64,000 nucleotides of DNA, from positions 1 through 64,000 of the forward strand of contig JAHJHI010000034.1 of the NCBI GenBank assembly GCA_018824085.1, written 5' to 3'. The notes under the pieces were generated by a model. It was not told the DNA's origin. It saw only the letters and a program-made list of their open reading frames with translations, and did no database searches. Position 1 is the first letter of the stretch; every line of letters begins with the position of its first letter. This document shows, one piece after another, positions 41,991 to 53,394 of the stretch. Source of the stretch: Gammaproteobacteria bacterium. GTDB lineage: Bacteria > Pseudomonadota > Gammaproteobacteria > Burkholderiales > Rhodocyclaceae. Made by a program: the position numbers and the translations under genes.

Positions 41991-42916
41991 GCGGGAGGTC
42001 TTTCCAGTCCGGCGCGCCGGTGCGCGAAACCATTCACGAGCCCGCCCGGCAGGCTCAGCGCGGCCAGGGTTGCCGCGGCGTCGTGTGCGTCGGCGTCGCC
42101 GTTATAGACGCGCTCGAACAGGTCAATCACCGTGCCGAAATGATGCGCGCCCGGTGACAGCCGTGCCCGGCTCACGCCGGCACGGCGCAGCGCCGCCGCA
42201 TCGCCGATCAGGCAGTGCTGGGCGGCCGACTGCGTCTGGATGCCGTTCAGTGCGAGGAAGGGGGTGCCGTCACCGGTGTTCAGCTGCAGTCCGTCCGGAT
42301 GCTCGATGCAGCGGAAGGCGCATTCGTCCTTGTTCAGGTGGAGGTGGCGCGCGGTGAAGCAGCGCGCCGAGAAAGCCAGCGGCAGGCGACCGAAGGCGAA
42401 CACCTCGGTGGCGATGGGCGTGTCGGCCGCCGGTCCGCCCTGCACCGGCGCCTGTGGCGGATTGATCTGCGCCAGCGCGTCGAGCCCGAGCTCGACCGGC
42501 GCCACCCAGCGTACGGCGCCGAGCCGTGCGTGCTCGCGCAGTGCCGGCTCGCTGTAGATGTTGATGTGCGGGCCGAGCACGAAGGGCCGGCCGGCGAGTG
42601 CGCGCAGTGCCGAGGCGTCACCCGCCTCGACCCGGAACGCGTCCTGCTGTGCGAGGCGCCGCATGCCGCGCAGATCGGCGTCCGATTCGAGCAGCACCTG
42701 ACTGGCCAGCACGACTTCCTTGCCGCAGGCCGCCAGTTCGCGCGCCAGCGCCAGCCAGTCGTCGTGCCTCATTTCGTGGCGGCGTGCGCACACCACTTCG
42801 CCGAGCACCACGGTGTCGGCCGCCGAATCGGCCACGTCGGCATAGAAATCGAGCAGCGTGCGACGCGGCCAGTAGTAGAGAACCGGGCCGACGGTGAGGG
42901 AAATGCGTGTCGTCAT
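41987..42916 (-). CDS. ubiV: UbiV, U32-family Fe-S protein for O2-independent ubiquinone hydroxylation
   Basis: The protein has 309 residues, peptidase U32-like. The four cluster cysteines are Cys43 (VVCARRHEMR), Cys186, Cys199 and Cys203 (SARCFTARHLHLNKDECAFRC), matching the spacing of E. coli UbiV. With UbiU it hydroxylates the quinone ring without oxygen, using prephenate as the oxygen donor in E. coli. It is 25 bases downstream of ubiU and overlaps ubiT. Expression with narGHJI would supply ubiquinone during nitrate respiration. Confidence 0.93.
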   Translation of the reverse strand: MTTRISLTVGPVLYYWPRRTLLDFYADVADSAADTVVLGEVVCARRHEMRHDDWLALARELAACGKEVVLASQVLLESDADLRGMRRLAQQDAFRVEAGDASALRALAGRPFVLGPHINIYSEPALREHARLGAVRWVAPVELGLDALAQINPPQAPVQGGPAADTPIATEVFAFGRLPLAFSARCFTARHLHLNKDECAFRCIEHPDGLQLNTGDGTPFLALNGIQTQSAAQHCLIGDAAALRRAGVSRARLSPGAHHFGTVIDLFERVYNGDADAHDAAATLAALSLPGGLVNGFAHRRAGLERPPA

Positions 42917-42941
42917 GGCTTTCGGGCAAGCGGGGAAGGTG

Positions 42942-43982
42942 TCATCGCCAGGGGCGGTCGTAGGCGCCCAGCGTGTGCTGCTGGCCTTCCGACCAGCGGC
43001 CGAGCGTGGTCGTCCATTGAGGCTGCACGCTGAAGCGCGCGGGTTGCGCGGCGCAGGCGTCGATGGCGGCGCGCCATACGCGCGTCACCTGTTCGACATA
43101 GGCCGGGCTGCGCTGACGGCCCTCGATCTTGATCGCGGCGACGCCCATGGCCGTGAGCCGGGGCAGCAATGACAGCGTATTCAGGCTGGTCGGTTCCTCC
43201 AGCGCATAGTCGCGCGTGCCCTCGACGTCGAAGCGGCCCTTGCACAGCGTCGGATAGCCGCGCGCCTCGTCTGGCGCGTAGCGGTCGATCAGCACGCCGT
43301 TGAGCCGGGCGTCGACGCCGTCGGCGCCGTCCGTCCAGCGCACCGCGGACGGCGGAGAGCACACGCCGGCCGTGTTCGGCGACTGACCGGTGACGTAGGA
43401 CGACAACGCGCAGCGGCCCTCGACCATGACGCACAGGCTGCCGAAGCCGAACACTTCGATCTCGACGCTGCTGTGGCGGCACAGCTGTTCGACCTGCGCC
43501 AGCGTGAGCACGCGCGGCAGCACGGCGCGCCGGATGCCGTAGCGCTCGCGGTAGAACTCGATCGCCTCCCACGTGGTGGCGGAGGCCTGCACCGACAGGT
43601 GCAGACGCAGTTGCGGGTGATGGTCGCGCGCGTAGGCGAGCACGGCCGTGTCGGCGCAGATGAGCGCGTCGACGCCGAGCCCGGCAGCGGCATCCACGGC
43701 ACGCCACCAGCGCTGCGGCGCGTGCGCGTCGGCGAAGGTGTTGAGCGCCATCAGCACCTCGCGCCCCAGGGCGTGGGCGTGGGCGATGCCTTCGCGCGCC
43801 TGCGCGATGTCGAAATTCAGGCCGGCGAAGTTGCGTGCATTGGTGGCGTCCTTCAGGCCGATGTAGACGGCGTCGGCGCCGGCGTCGATGGCCAGCGTCA
43901 GCGCGCGCAGTGAACCGGCGGGGCAGACGAGCCGGGGAGGGCGCGGCGATGCGACGTGGCTGGCAGCAGGCGAAGATGTCAT
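42942..43982 (-). CDS. ubiU: UbiU, U32-family Fe-S protein for O2-independent ubiquinone hydroxylation
   Basis: The protein has 346 residues. It opens with the U32 start LVCPAGSLRALTLAIDAGAD and carries the cluster cysteines Cys184, Cys191, Cys208 and Cys247 (FGSLCVMVEGRCALSSY, NTAGVCSPP, YPTLCKGRF), the UbiU pattern. It is slightly longer than E. coli UbiU at the N-terminus. The ATG at 43982 lies 25 bases after the parvulin gene. Partner of UbiV. YegQ/RlhA-type U32 proteins were considered, but the ubiV-ubiT neighbours settle the call. Confidence 0.93.
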   Translation of the reverse strand: MTSSPAASHVASPRPPRLVCPAGSLRALTLAIDAGADAVYIGLKDATNARNFAGLNFDIAQAREGIAHAHALGREVLMALNTFADAHAPQRWWRAVDAAAGLGVDALICADTAVLAYARDHHPQLRLHLSVQASATTWEAIEFYRERYGIRRAVLPRVLTLAQVEQLCRHSSVEIEVFGFGSLCVMVEGRCALSSYVTGQSPNTAGVCSPPSAVRWTDGADGVDARLNGVLIDRYAPDEARGYPTLCKGRFDVEGTRDYALEEPTSLNTLSLLPRLTAMGVAAIKIEGRQRSPAYVEQVTRVWRAAIDACAAQPARFSVQPQWTTTLGRWSEGQQHTLGAYDRPWR

Positions 43983-44007
43983 GGTGCGGCCGGCAACCCG
44001 GAGGGGG

Positions 44008-44787
44008 TCATTGCACGAGCGGCGTGTCGGCCGCGTCCAGTTCGACCCCTTCGAGTTCTGCGGCGCCCGCGAGCAGCGCGAGGTACTGGCGCAGCGCGGT
44101 AACGAAGCTCTGCTGGCGCAGCGATGCGGCGACGGTGCCGCGGACGGATTCGAAGTCCTGCGCGACGCCGGCTTCGCGTGCGACGACGTCGACCACGTGC
44201 AGGCCGAAGCGGCTGTGCACCAGGCGCGGCAGCACGCCGACGTCCTGCTGGCCGAACAGAGCACGGGCGAATTCCGGTGCGCAGTCGCTGGCGGCGAGCC
44301 AGCCCAGGTCGCCACCCTGTGCGCCGCTGGGGCAGTTCGAAAACTGTCCCGCGGCATGGGCGAAGAGGTCTTCGCCGTCGGCGTGGCCGCGCACGTCGAG
44401 CAGGATGGTTTCCGCGCGCCGGCGCAGCGCGACGACGTCGACGCCGGGTGTCACGGCGAACAGGATGTGGCGCAGCTGCAGGCGCTCGCCTTCGGTGTAG
44501 GTCGCGCGATGCGCGGCGTAGTGGCGGCGGCAGGCGTCTTCCGACGGTTCGGGCACCTGTATCGCCTCGCTGACCAGCGCGTCGATCGCGGTGGCGGCGT
44601 CTTCGCTGATCAGTCCGTCGGGTGTCGCGCGGTCGTCCTGCGACAGCAGGCCGGCGCACTGCGCCGACTGGCGCAGCAGCTCGGTGCAGGCGCGGCTGCG
44701 CAAGGTTTCGTCGGTCAGCATCTCGTCCGGGCCGTTGATCGGCACGCCATTCACGCGTGCGACACGATGCAGGTTCTCGTTGAGCAT
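44008..44787 (-). CDS. Parvulin-type peptidyl-prolyl isomerase in the nar cluster
   Basis: The protein has 259 residues. The parvulin domain at about 118-220 contains LRHILFAVTPGVD, SNCPSGAQGGDLGWL and HSRFGLHVVDVV. The N-terminal 115 residues are helical, as in NifM and SurA. There is no clear signal peptide, so it probably acts in the cytoplasm. Such a gene often follows narI in betaproteobacteria and gammaproteobacteria and may assist nitrate reductase folding or maturation; no function is proven here. It lies 11 bases after narI. Confidence 0.83.
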   Translation of the reverse strand: MLNENLHRVARVNGVPINGPDEMLTDETLRSRACTELLRQSAQCAGLLSQDDRATPDGLISEDAATAIDALVSEAIQVPEPSEDACRRHYAAHRATYTEGERLQLRHILFAVTPGVDVVALRRRAETILLDVRGHADGEDLFAHAAGQFSNCPSGAQGGDLGWLAASDCAPEFARALFGQQDVGVLPRLVHSRFGLHVVDVVAREAGVAQDFESVRGTVAASLRQQSFVTALRQYLALLAGAAELEGVELDAADTPLVQ

Positions 44788-44798
44788 GACGGTGCTCC

Positions 44799-45536
44799 TC
44801 AGACGCCGGCGCCGGGCTGGCGTGGCTGGTTGTGTCCGGCCGGCAGGTTGAGCCGGCGTGCGCGAACCACCTGATAGGGGCGGAACAGATAGGCGACCGA
44901 CGCAAAGCCGCTCCACACATGCACCATGCGGGTGAAGGGGAACACCAGGAAGATCGTCATGCCGAGGAACATGTGGCTCTTGAACACCCAGCCTGCGCCG
45001 GCCAGCAGTTCCGGAGCGCCGCTGCGGAAGGTGACGATGCGCTGCGCCCATTCGGCGAGCAGCATCATCATGCTGCCGTCCAGATGCTGCGCCGACAGCG
45101 GAATGGTGGCCAGGCCGAGCAGCAGTTGCAGCCACAGCAGCAGCACGATGACGATGTCGCTGGTCTTGGACGTGGCGCGGATGCGCGGTTCGGTCAGGCG
45201 CCGGTGCAGCAGCAGCGAGAGGCCGACGAAGCCGAGCAGGCCGGCGACGCCGCCGGAGATCATCGCGATCAGCTGCTTCGTGCCGGCGCCGATGAAGGGC
45301 TCGTAGATGAAGTGCGGCGTCAGCATGCCGAAGAAGTGGCCGAAGAACAGGAACAGCACGCCGACGTGGAACAGGTTGCTGCCCAGGCGCAACTGGCCGC
45401 GGCGCAGCAGCTGGGAAGAGTCGCTTTTCCAGGTGTACTGGTCGCGGTCGAAGCGCAGCAGGCTGCCGAGGAAGAACACCGCCAGGCAGATGTAGGGGTA
45501 GTAGCCGAACAGCAGGTTGTCGAGCCATGAGGTCAT
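44799..45536 (-). CDS. narI: Respiratory nitrate reductase gamma subunit (cytochrome b)
   Basis: Membrane anchor of 245 residues with five helices that oxidises quinol and passes electrons through two b hemes to NarH. Conserved histidines appear in NLFHVGVLFLFFGHFFGM, and in the later helices FKSHMFLGMTIF and FTRMVHVW. Length and opening (MTSWLDNLLFGYYPYICLA) match NarI. The ATG overlaps the narJ stop by 4 bases. Confidence 0.95.
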   Translation of the reverse strand: MTSWLDNLLFGYYPYICLAVFFLGSLLRFDRDQYTWKSDSSQLLRRGQLRLGSNLFHVGVLFLFFGHFFGMLTPHFIYEPFIGAGTKQLIAMISGGVAGLLGFVGLSLLLHRRLTEPRIRATSKTSDIVIVLLLWLQLLLGLATIPLSAQHLDGSMMMLLAEWAQRIVTFRSGAPELLAGAGWVFKSHMFLGMTIFLVFPFTRMVHVWSGFASVAYLFRPYQVVRARRLNLPAGHNQPRQPGAGV

Positions 45537-46219
45537 GATTGCGCTCCTTCGGTGACGGGCGTCTTGCGGACAAGGTGAATGGGCTGTGCCGAACCGGGCG
45601 CCGCCTGCCCGTGCGTCGAGCAGCCGTCGAAGGCCAGCGGTTCGGCCCAGCTGTCGTCGAGCGCTTCGTCGGGCGCGAGCTTGACCGCGTGCGCCTTTTC
45701 GCCGGCCAGCTCGATCAGCGCGCCGATCACGCTGGCATAACGGCTTTCCCGCTTCTGCAGCGCCGTGAACAGCGCATTGAAGATGTGCGTCATTTCGCCG
45801 AGAAAGGCCCGCGCGGCCGGCGCCGGCTGGGTGGACGCGAATTCCAGCACGACCGGCAGGTAGTCCGGCATTTCGCCGGGCGCGAGGAACAGGCCGGCCT
45901 TTTCGTAGGATTGCGCGAGGTCGATCATCGCCGGACCGCGGTCGCGCGAGTCGCCGTGCACATGCTCGAACAGGTGCAGCGACGTGGAGCGGCCGCGGTC
46001 GAACAGTTCGACGTAGGCCGCTTCGGCGTCGAGTGCGTCGGTGCGGGTCAGTGTGTCGATCAGCGCGTCGATTTCGCTCAGGCGCGAGGCCGACAGCGCG
46101 TCCTCGTCACGCAGCGCGCTGCGGATGCCGGGCAGCATCCCGCGCAGCGCGGCATCCGGATAGCCGATGAGCAGCGCGGCCGCGCGCAGCGTGTGGGTCA
46201 TTTTTGGTGGGCTGAACAT
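45533..46219 (-). CDS. narJ: Nitrate reductase assembly chaperone NarJ
   Basis: All-helical chaperone of 228 residues (TorD/DmsD-like) that binds the NarG N-terminus and permits molybdenum-cofactor and Fe-S insertion. Family features are LIGYPDAALRGMLPG, YVELFDRGRSTSLHLFEHVHGDSRDRGPAM and LFLAPGEMPDYLPVVLEF. An in-frame ATG at 46201 gives a shorter form, but GGAGG lies about 9 bases before the first ATG. It overlaps narI. Confidence 0.95.
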   Translation of the reverse strand: MFSPPKMTHTLRAAALLIGYPDAALRGMLPGIRSALRDEDALSASRLSEIDALIDTLTRTDALDAEAAYVELFDRGRSTSLHLFEHVHGDSRDRGPAMIDLAQSYEKAGLFLAPGEMPDYLPVVLEFASTQPAPAARAFLGEMTHIFNALFTALQKRESRYASVIGALIELAGEKAHAVKLAPDEALDDSWAEPLAFDGCSTHGQAAPGSAQPIHLVRKTPVTEGAQS

Positions 46220-46307
46220 TCAGGTGGTCCTCCTGATGGCGGTCCGGAGGACACAGGTGCCGTCCTCCAGAAAATGGGTTGCGGCGCTTGCGGCAGCGCA
46301 CGCGCCG

Positions 46308-46324
46308 ACCGCCGGGCCGGCGGT
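46308..46324 (-). repeat. Inverted repeat in the narH-narJ spacer
   Basis: ACCGCCGG-G-CCGGCGGT is perfectly symmetric. As RNA it gives a 6-bp stem with a 5-base loop in the 150-base gap between narH and narJ, the largest gap inside the operon. It may stabilise narGH mRNA or lower narJI output. Confidence 0.4.
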
Positions 46325-46369
46325 GCAAAGCGGGCCCTGTGCGAACACAGCGAGCGTGGCGGCGAACAT

Positions 46370-47893
<1,524 letters not shown>

Positions 47894-47910
47894 GTCATCT
47901 CTCCTGACGG

Positions 47911-50900
47911 TCAGGCGTGTGCGGTGTCGGTTGCAGCGGCTTCGCCGTCGAGCCAGTCGACGCGCTTCATCTTGCGCACGACGACGAACTCGTCGCGGTT
48001 GGTGCCGATGGTTCCGTAGTAGTTGAAGCCGTAGCTGAACTGCGCGTAGCCGCCGATCATGTGCGTCGGCTTGAGCACGATGCGGGTGACCGAGTTGTGG
48101 ATGCCGCCACGCGCGCCGGTGATTTCCGAGCCCGGCGTGTTGATGATCTTTTCCTGTGCGTGGTACATCATCACCATGCCCGGGTTGATCCGCTGGCTCA
48201 CCACGGCGCGCGCCGCGATGGCGCCGTTCATGTTGAACAGCTCCACCCAGTCGTTGTCGACGATGCCGGCGCGTTTCGCGTCGTCCTCGCTCAGCCAGAT
48301 CACGGGGCCGCCGCGGTTGAGCGTGAGCATGATGAGGTTGTCGGTGTAGGTGGAGTGGATGCCCCACTTCTGGTGCGGCGTGATGAAGTTGAGCGCGATC
48401 TCCGGGTTGCCGTTCGGCCTGATGTTCTGGATGCCGGCCGTGGTCTTCAGGTCCACCGGCGGGCGGTAGCTGCTGAAGCCCTCGCCGAAGGCAATCATCC
48501 AGGGGTGGTCCATGTAGAACTGCTGGCGGCCGGTCAGCGTGCGCCATGGGATGAGCTCGTGCACATTGGTGTAGCCGGCGTTGTACGACACGGTTTCCGA
48601 CTCGATGCCGCTCCATGTCGGGCTGGAAATGATCTTGCGCGGTTGCGCCTGGATGTCGCGGAAGCGGATCTTCTCGTCCTCGCGATAGATGGCCAGGTGA
48701 GCGTGTTCGCGCCCGGTCTGCTTGCTCAGTGCCTTCCACGCCTTCACGGCGACCTGGCCGTTGGTTTCCGGCGCCAGCATCATCACCACTTCACAGGCGT
48801 CGATGTCGGTCTCGATCTTCGGCATTCCGCGGGTCACGCCCTCGGCGCTCACGATGCCGTTCAGTTCGCCCAGCTGGCGCACCTCGTCCTGGGTGTTCCA
48901 CGCGATGCCCTTGCCGCCGTTGCCGACCTTGTTCATCAGCGGGCCGAGCGCCGTGAAACGCTTGTAGACATTGGGGTAGTCGCGCTCGACCACCGTCATC
49001 TGCGGCGCCGTCTTGCCCGGGATCAGTTCGCATTCGCCGCGCTTCCAGTCGGCCACGCCGAACGGCTGCGCCAGTTCGGCCGGGCTGTCGTGCATCAGCG
49101 GCGTCAGCACCAGTTCGCGCTCGACGCCGAGATGGCCGACGCATACCTCGCTGAACTTCTTCGCGAAACCCTTGTAGATGTCCCAGTCGCTCCTCGATTG
49201 CCAGGCCGGATCAACGGCCGTCGACAGCGGGTGGATGAAGGGGTGCATGTCGCTGGTATTGAGGTCGTTCTTCTCGTACCAGGTGGCGGTCGGCAGCACG
49301 ATGTCGGAATAGAGACAGGTCGTGCTCATGCGGAAATCCAGCGTGACCAGCAGGTCGAGCTTTCCTTCCGGTGCCTTCTCATGCCATTTGACTTCTTCAG
49401 GCTTTGCCTCGTCGCGCCCGAGGTCCTTGCCCTGCACGCCGTTTGCCGTGCCCAGCAGGTGCTTCAGGAAATACTCGTGGCCCTTGCCGCTGGAGCCGAG
49501 GATGTTGGAGCGCCACACGAACATGTTGCGCGGCCAGTTCTGCGGCGCGTCGGGGTCTTCGCAGCTCAGCTGCAGCGTGCCGTCCTTCAGCGCGCCGACC
49601 GCGTAGTCCTTCGGGTCGACGCCCGCGGCGGCGGCGTCGCGGATCACCTGCAGCGGGTTGGTCTTGAGCTGCGGTGCGCTGGGCAGCCAGCCCATGCGTT
49701 CGGCGCGCACGTTGTAGTCGATCATGCTGCCGCCGAATTTCGCCTTGTCGGCGAGCGGGGACAGCACCTCCTCGACGCCGAGCTTCTCGTAGCGCCACTG
49801 GTCGGTGTGGGCGTAGAAGAAGCTGGTGGAGTTCTGCTGGCGCGGCGGACGGATCCAGTCGAGCGCGAAGGCCAGCGCGGTCCAGCCGGTCTGCGGACGC
49901 AGCTTCTCCTGGCCGACGTAGTGCGCCCAGCCGCCACCGCTCTTGCCGATGCAGCCGCACATCATCAGCATGTTGATGATGCCGCGGTAGTTCATGTCGC
50001 AGTGGTACCAGTGATTCATCGCGGCGCCGATGATGACCATGGACTTGCCGCGCGTGCGCTCTGCGTTGTCGGCGAACTGGCGCGCGACGGTAATGATCTG
50101 GTCGCGCGGCACGCCGGTGATCTTCTCCTGCCAGGCCGGTGTGTAGGGCGTGTCGTCGTCGTACGAAGCGGCCGTGCCGATGCCGTAGTTGGCGACCTGC
50201 AGATCGAATACCGTGGCGACCAGTGCTTCGCGCTTGTCGCCTTCCTTGCCGAGCGCGATGCGCTGCACCGGCACCGTGCGCAGCAGCACGTCGCCGCTGC
50301 CGCCCTGCGGGCTGTTCGGGAAGTGTTCGTGTTCGATGCCGCCGAAGTAGGGGAAGGCGACCTCGGCCTGTTCCTGCGTCGCGCTGTCGCCTTCGAGCAG
50401 CGACAGCTTGAGCGTCACGTCGGCGCCGTGGCGCGCCTCCTTCGCTTCGAGATTCCACTGTCCCGCGTCGGCGCGGCCGTCCGGGCCCCAGCGGAAACCG
50501 ATGGCGCCGTTGGGCAGCACCACCTTGCCGCTGGTGTCCATCGCCACCGTCTTCCAGTCGGGGTTGTTGGCCTGACCGAGCTTGCCGTTGAAGTCGCTGG
50601 CGCGTACGTAGCGGTCGGGCACCAGCGTCGTGCGGCCATCGGGCAGCACGTGCTCGCGCAGCAGCACGAGCATCGGCAGGTCGGTGTAGCGGCGCGCGTA
50701 GTCGTCGAAGTAGGACGAACGCCGGTCGAAGTAGAACTCCTTCAGGATGACGTGGCCCATGGCCATGGCGACCGCCGCGTCCGTGCCCTGTTTCGGATGC
50801 AGCCAGAGGTCGGCCAGCTTGCTGATCTCGGCGTAGTCCGGCGTGACGGCGACCGTCTTCGCGCCCTTGTAGCGCACCTCGGTGAAAAAATGGGCGTCCG

Positions 50901-51684
50901 GCGTGCGCGTCTGCGGCACGTTGGAGCCCCATGCGATGATGTAGGTCGAGTTGTACCAGTCGGCCGATTCCGGCACGTCCGTCTGTTCGCCCCAGACCTG
51001 CGGGCTGGACGGCGGGAGGTCGCAGTACCAGTCGTAGAAGCTCATGCACACGCCGCCGATGAGGCTCAGGTAGCGGCTGCCTGCGGCGTAGCTCACCATG
51101 GACATGGCGGGGATGGGCGAGAAGCCGATGACGCGGTCCGGCCCGTGCTGCTTGATGGTGTAGACGTTGGCGGCGGCGACGATTTCATTCACCTCGTCCC
51201 AGCTTGAACGCACGAAGCCGCCGAGGCCGCGCACCTGCTGGTAGTCGCGCCGCTTCGCGTCGTTCTCGACGATGGACGCCCACGCCTCGACCGGGCCATG
51301 GGCCAGCCGCGCCTCGCGCCAGCTCTTGAGCAGGCGGCCGCGCACCATCGGGTATTTCACGCGGTTCGCGCTGTACAGGTACCAGCTGTAGCTGGCACCG
51401 CGCGCACAGCCGCGCGGCTCATGGTTGGGCATGTCCCAGCGGGTGCGGGGGTAGTCGGTCTGCTGGGTTTCCCAGGTGACGATGCCGCCCTTGACGTAGA
51501 TTTTCCACGAGCAGGAACCGGTGCAGTTCACCCCGTGTGTCGAACGCACGATCTTGTCGTGCGCCCAGCGGTCGCGGTAGGCGTCTTCCCAGCTGCGGTC
51601 CTCGCCGGTGGCGATGCCGTGGTCGCCGGCGAACGCTTCGGTCGGATTGGAGAAGTGGGTCAGTCGATCTAGAAAGTGGCTCAT
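47911..51684 (-). CDS. narG: Respiratory nitrate reductase alpha subunit (Mo-bisMGD)
   Basis: Catalytic subunit of 1257 residues that reduces nitrate to nitrite on the cytoplasmic side. The FS0 cluster ligands are His50, Cys54, Cys58 and Cys93 (STHGVNCTGSCSW, PRGCARGASY). The molybdenum Asp is in the DWYCDLPP segment, and WGSNVPQTRTPDAHFF follows as in NarG. No Tat signal is needed or seen beyond the vestigial N-terminus. It lies 28 bases after narK2. Confidence 0.97.
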   Translation of the reverse strand: MSHFLDRLTHFSNPTEAFAGDHGIATGEDRSWEDAYRDRWAHDKIVRSTHGVNCTGSCSWKIYVKGGIVTWETQQTDYPRTRWDMPNHEPRGCARGASYSWYLYSANRVKYPMVRGRLLKSWREARLAHGPVEAWASIVENDAKRRDYQQVRGLGGFVRSSWDEVNEIVAAANVYTIKQHGPDRVIGFSPIPAMSMVSYAAGSRYLSLIGGVCMSFYDWYCDLPPSSPQVWGEQTDVPESADWYNSTYIIAWGSNVPQTRTPDAHFFTEVRYKGAKTVAVTPDYAEISKLADLWLHPKQGTDAAVAMAMGHVILKEFYFDRRSSYFDDYARRYTDLPMLVLLREHVLPDGRTTLVPDRYVRASDFNGKLGQANNPDWKTVAMDTSGKVVLPNGAIGFRWGPDGRADAGQWNLEAKEARHGADVTLKLSLLEGDSATQEQAEVAFPYFGGIEHEHFPNSPQGGSGDVLLRTVPVQRIALGKEGDKREALVATVFDLQVANYGIGTAASYDDDTPYTPAWQEKITGVPRDQIITVARQFADNAERTRGKSMVIIGAAMNHWYHCDMNYRGIINMLMMCGCIGKSGGGWAHYVGQEKLRPQTGWTALAFALDWIRPPRQQNSTSFFYAHTDQWRYEKLGVEEVLSPLADKAKFGGSMIDYNVRAERMGWLPSAPQLKTNPLQVIRDAAAAGVDPKDYAVGALKDGTLQLSCEDPDAPQNWPRNMFVWRSNILGSSGKGHEYFLKHLLGTANGVQGKDLGRDEAKPEEVKWHEKAPEGKLDLLVTLDFRMSTTCLYSDIVLPTATWYEKNDLNTSDMHPFIHPLSTAVDPAWQSRSDWDIYKGFAKKFSEVCVGHLGVERELVLTPLMHDSPAELAQPFGVADWKRGECELIPGKTAPQMTVVERDYPNVYKRFTALGPLMNKVGNGGKGIAWNTQDEVRQLGELNGIVSAEGVTRGMPKIETDIDACEVVMMLAPETNGQVAVKAWKALSKQTGREHAHLAIYREDEKIRFRDIQAQPRKIISSPTWSGIESETVSYNAGYTNVHELIPWRTLTGRQQFYMDHPWMIAFGEGFSSYRPPVDLKTTAGIQNIRPNGNPEIALNFITPHQKWGIHSTYTDNLIMLTLNRGGPVIWLSEDDAKRAGIVDNDWVELFNMNGAIAARAVVSQRINPGMVMMYHAQEKIINTPGSEITGARGGIHNSVTRIVLKPTHMIGGYAQFSYGFNYYGTIGTNRDEFVVVRKMKRVDWLDGEAAATDTAHA

Positions 51685-51712
51685 GTGTGCTCTCCGTTGT
51701 GAGGCAATCGGA

Positions 51713-53368
51713 TCAGGGGTTCTTCACGTAGGCGTTCTTGCGCAGGTAGAACCACCAGTTCAGGACGAGGCAGACGGCATAGAACGTGGCGAAGGCGTAC
51801 ATCGCGACCTGCGGCGTGCCGAGCTTGATCTGCTCGCCGATGACCACCGGGGCGATGAAGGCGCCATAGGCGGCGACGGCCGAGGTCCAGCCCAGTACGG
51901 GACCGGCCTGGGCGCGGTCGAAGATGACGCCGATGGTGCGGAAGGTCGATCCGTTGCCGATGCCGGACGCTGCGAACAGCACGACGAACAGCACCATGAA
52001 GGCTGTGAAGTACTGCTCCGGCGTGGCCGAACTGTAGGCCAGCAGCATCACGTAGCCGACCGCGACCGAGGCAAGCGCCATGACGGCCGAGATGATTTGC
52101 GTGACGATGGAGCCGCCGACCTTGTCCGAAATCCAGCCGCCGACCGGGCGCGTCAGCGCGCCCACGAAGGGGCCTATCCACGCGTATGCCAGCACTGCCG
52201 GTGCGTTCGGGTTGTGCTGCGTGTGCTGCATCACGCCGGCGGCATCAGGGATGTGGCTGACGCCGAAGATCACCTTCATGGCCAGCGGCAGCGCCATCGA
52301 GAAGCCGATGAAGGAGCCGAAGGTGACGATGTAGAGCAGGGTCAGCGACCACGTGTGCTTGTTGCCGAAGATGGCGAACTGCTTGGCGACGTTCTCTCGC
52401 ATCGGACCGAAGGCCGTGACCTTCAGCACCATCAGCGTGCTGACGATGATGAGCGGCATGGCGATCCACATGTTCAGCACGCCCAGGCCGCTCGGGCGGG
52501 GAAGGTAGAGGTAGAGGCCGATGCCGGCCGGCACGAAGGACAGCGTGTACAGCCAGATGATCTTGAGGAACGCGGGAATCGTGCCGCCGATGGCCGGCGA
52601 TACCGTCTTGAGGTTGTTCATGCCGAAGAAGCAGATGACCGACAGCGGCAGCAGGGACAGCAGCCAGGTGAAGCCCGCGTTCTGGATCCAGGTCGGCGTG
52701 CCGGCGGGAATCGCGCCGAAGATCCAGCCGCTTTCCTTGAGCAGCGTCATCGGTTCGCCGCCGTAGTGGCCGAAGATGCCGATGGTCATCACAAGCGGAA
52801 TGACGATCTGCATGGCTGTCACGCCGAAGTTGCCGAGGCCGGCGTTCAGCCCGAGCGCCGTGCCCTGCAGCCGGCGCGGAAAGAAGCCGCTGATGTTGGA
52901 CATGGAGCTGGCGAAGTTGCCGCCGCCCACGCCGGACCACAGCGCCATGAGCTGGAAGGACCACAGCGGCCACTCCGGATGCTGCAGCACGATGCCGGTC
53001 CCGATGGCCGGAGCCAGCAGCATCGAGGTCGTCAGGAAAATTGTGTTGCGCCCGCCCGCCAGCCGGATCAGGAAGGAGGCCGGAATGCGCATCGTGGCGC
53101 CGGCCAGTCCGGCGATGGCGGTGAGCGTGAACAGTTCGGCCTGGCTGAACGGATAGCCCAGATTCATCATCTGCACGGTGATGATGCCCCACATGCCCCA
53201 CACGGCGAAGCCGCACAGCAGCGCGGGGATCGATATCCACAGGTTGCGGTAGGCGACCTTGCGGCCCGTGGATTCCCAGAAGGCGTCGTCTTCCGGGCGC
53301 CAGTCGGTGATGTCGGCACCGCTGTCGGGTGCGGCCGGCGGCGTGCCGGCGTCGAGAGTCGAGTTCAT
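51713..53368 (-). CDS. narK2: Nitrate/nitrite transporter NarK2-type
   Basis: MFS transporter of 551 residues in the NNP family. It is the longer of two narK genes, with an N-terminal cytoplasmic extension (about 55 residues) and extra loop segments. NNP signatures include GGGNFASSMSNISGFFP and ASGIGNGSTFRTI, with the substrate-binding Arg near MRIPASFLIRLAGG. Type 2 proteins usually exchange nitrate for nitrite. It starts 26 bases after narK1. Confidence 0.92.
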   Translation of the reverse strand: MNSTLDAGTPPAAPDSGADITDWRPEDDAFWESTGRKVAYRNLWISIPALLCGFAVWGMWGIITVQMMNLGYPFSQAELFTLTAIAGLAGATMRIPASFLIRLAGGRNTIFLTTSMLLAPAIGTGIVLQHPEWPLWSFQLMALWSGVGGGNFASSMSNISGFFPRRLQGTALGLNAGLGNFGVTAMQIVIPLVMTIGIFGHYGGEPMTLLKESGWIFGAIPAGTPTWIQNAGFTWLLSLLPLSVICFFGMNNLKTVSPAIGGTIPAFLKIIWLYTLSFVPAGIGLYLYLPRPSGLGVLNMWIAMPLIIVSTLMVLKVTAFGPMRENVAKQFAIFGNKHTWSLTLLYIVTFGSFIGFSMALPLAMKVIFGVSHIPDAAGVMQHTQHNPNAPAVLAYAWIGPFVGALTRPVGGWISDKVGGSIVTQIISAVMALASVAVGYVMLLAYSSATPEQYFTAFMVLFVVLFAASGIGNGSTFRTIGVIFDRAQAGPVLGWTSAVAAYGAFIAPVVIGEQIKLGTPQVAMYAFATFYAVCLVLNWWFYLRKNAYVKNP

Positions 53369-53394
53369 GATCGTTCTCCGGTGGATGTGGGGGC

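Noticed and set aside
47917-51207. A 1096-codon plus-strand frame opposite narG
   Set aside because: It lies entirely antisense to a full-length narG, is rich in Val, Ala, His and Arg, and has no domain. High GC with third-position bias produces such frames.
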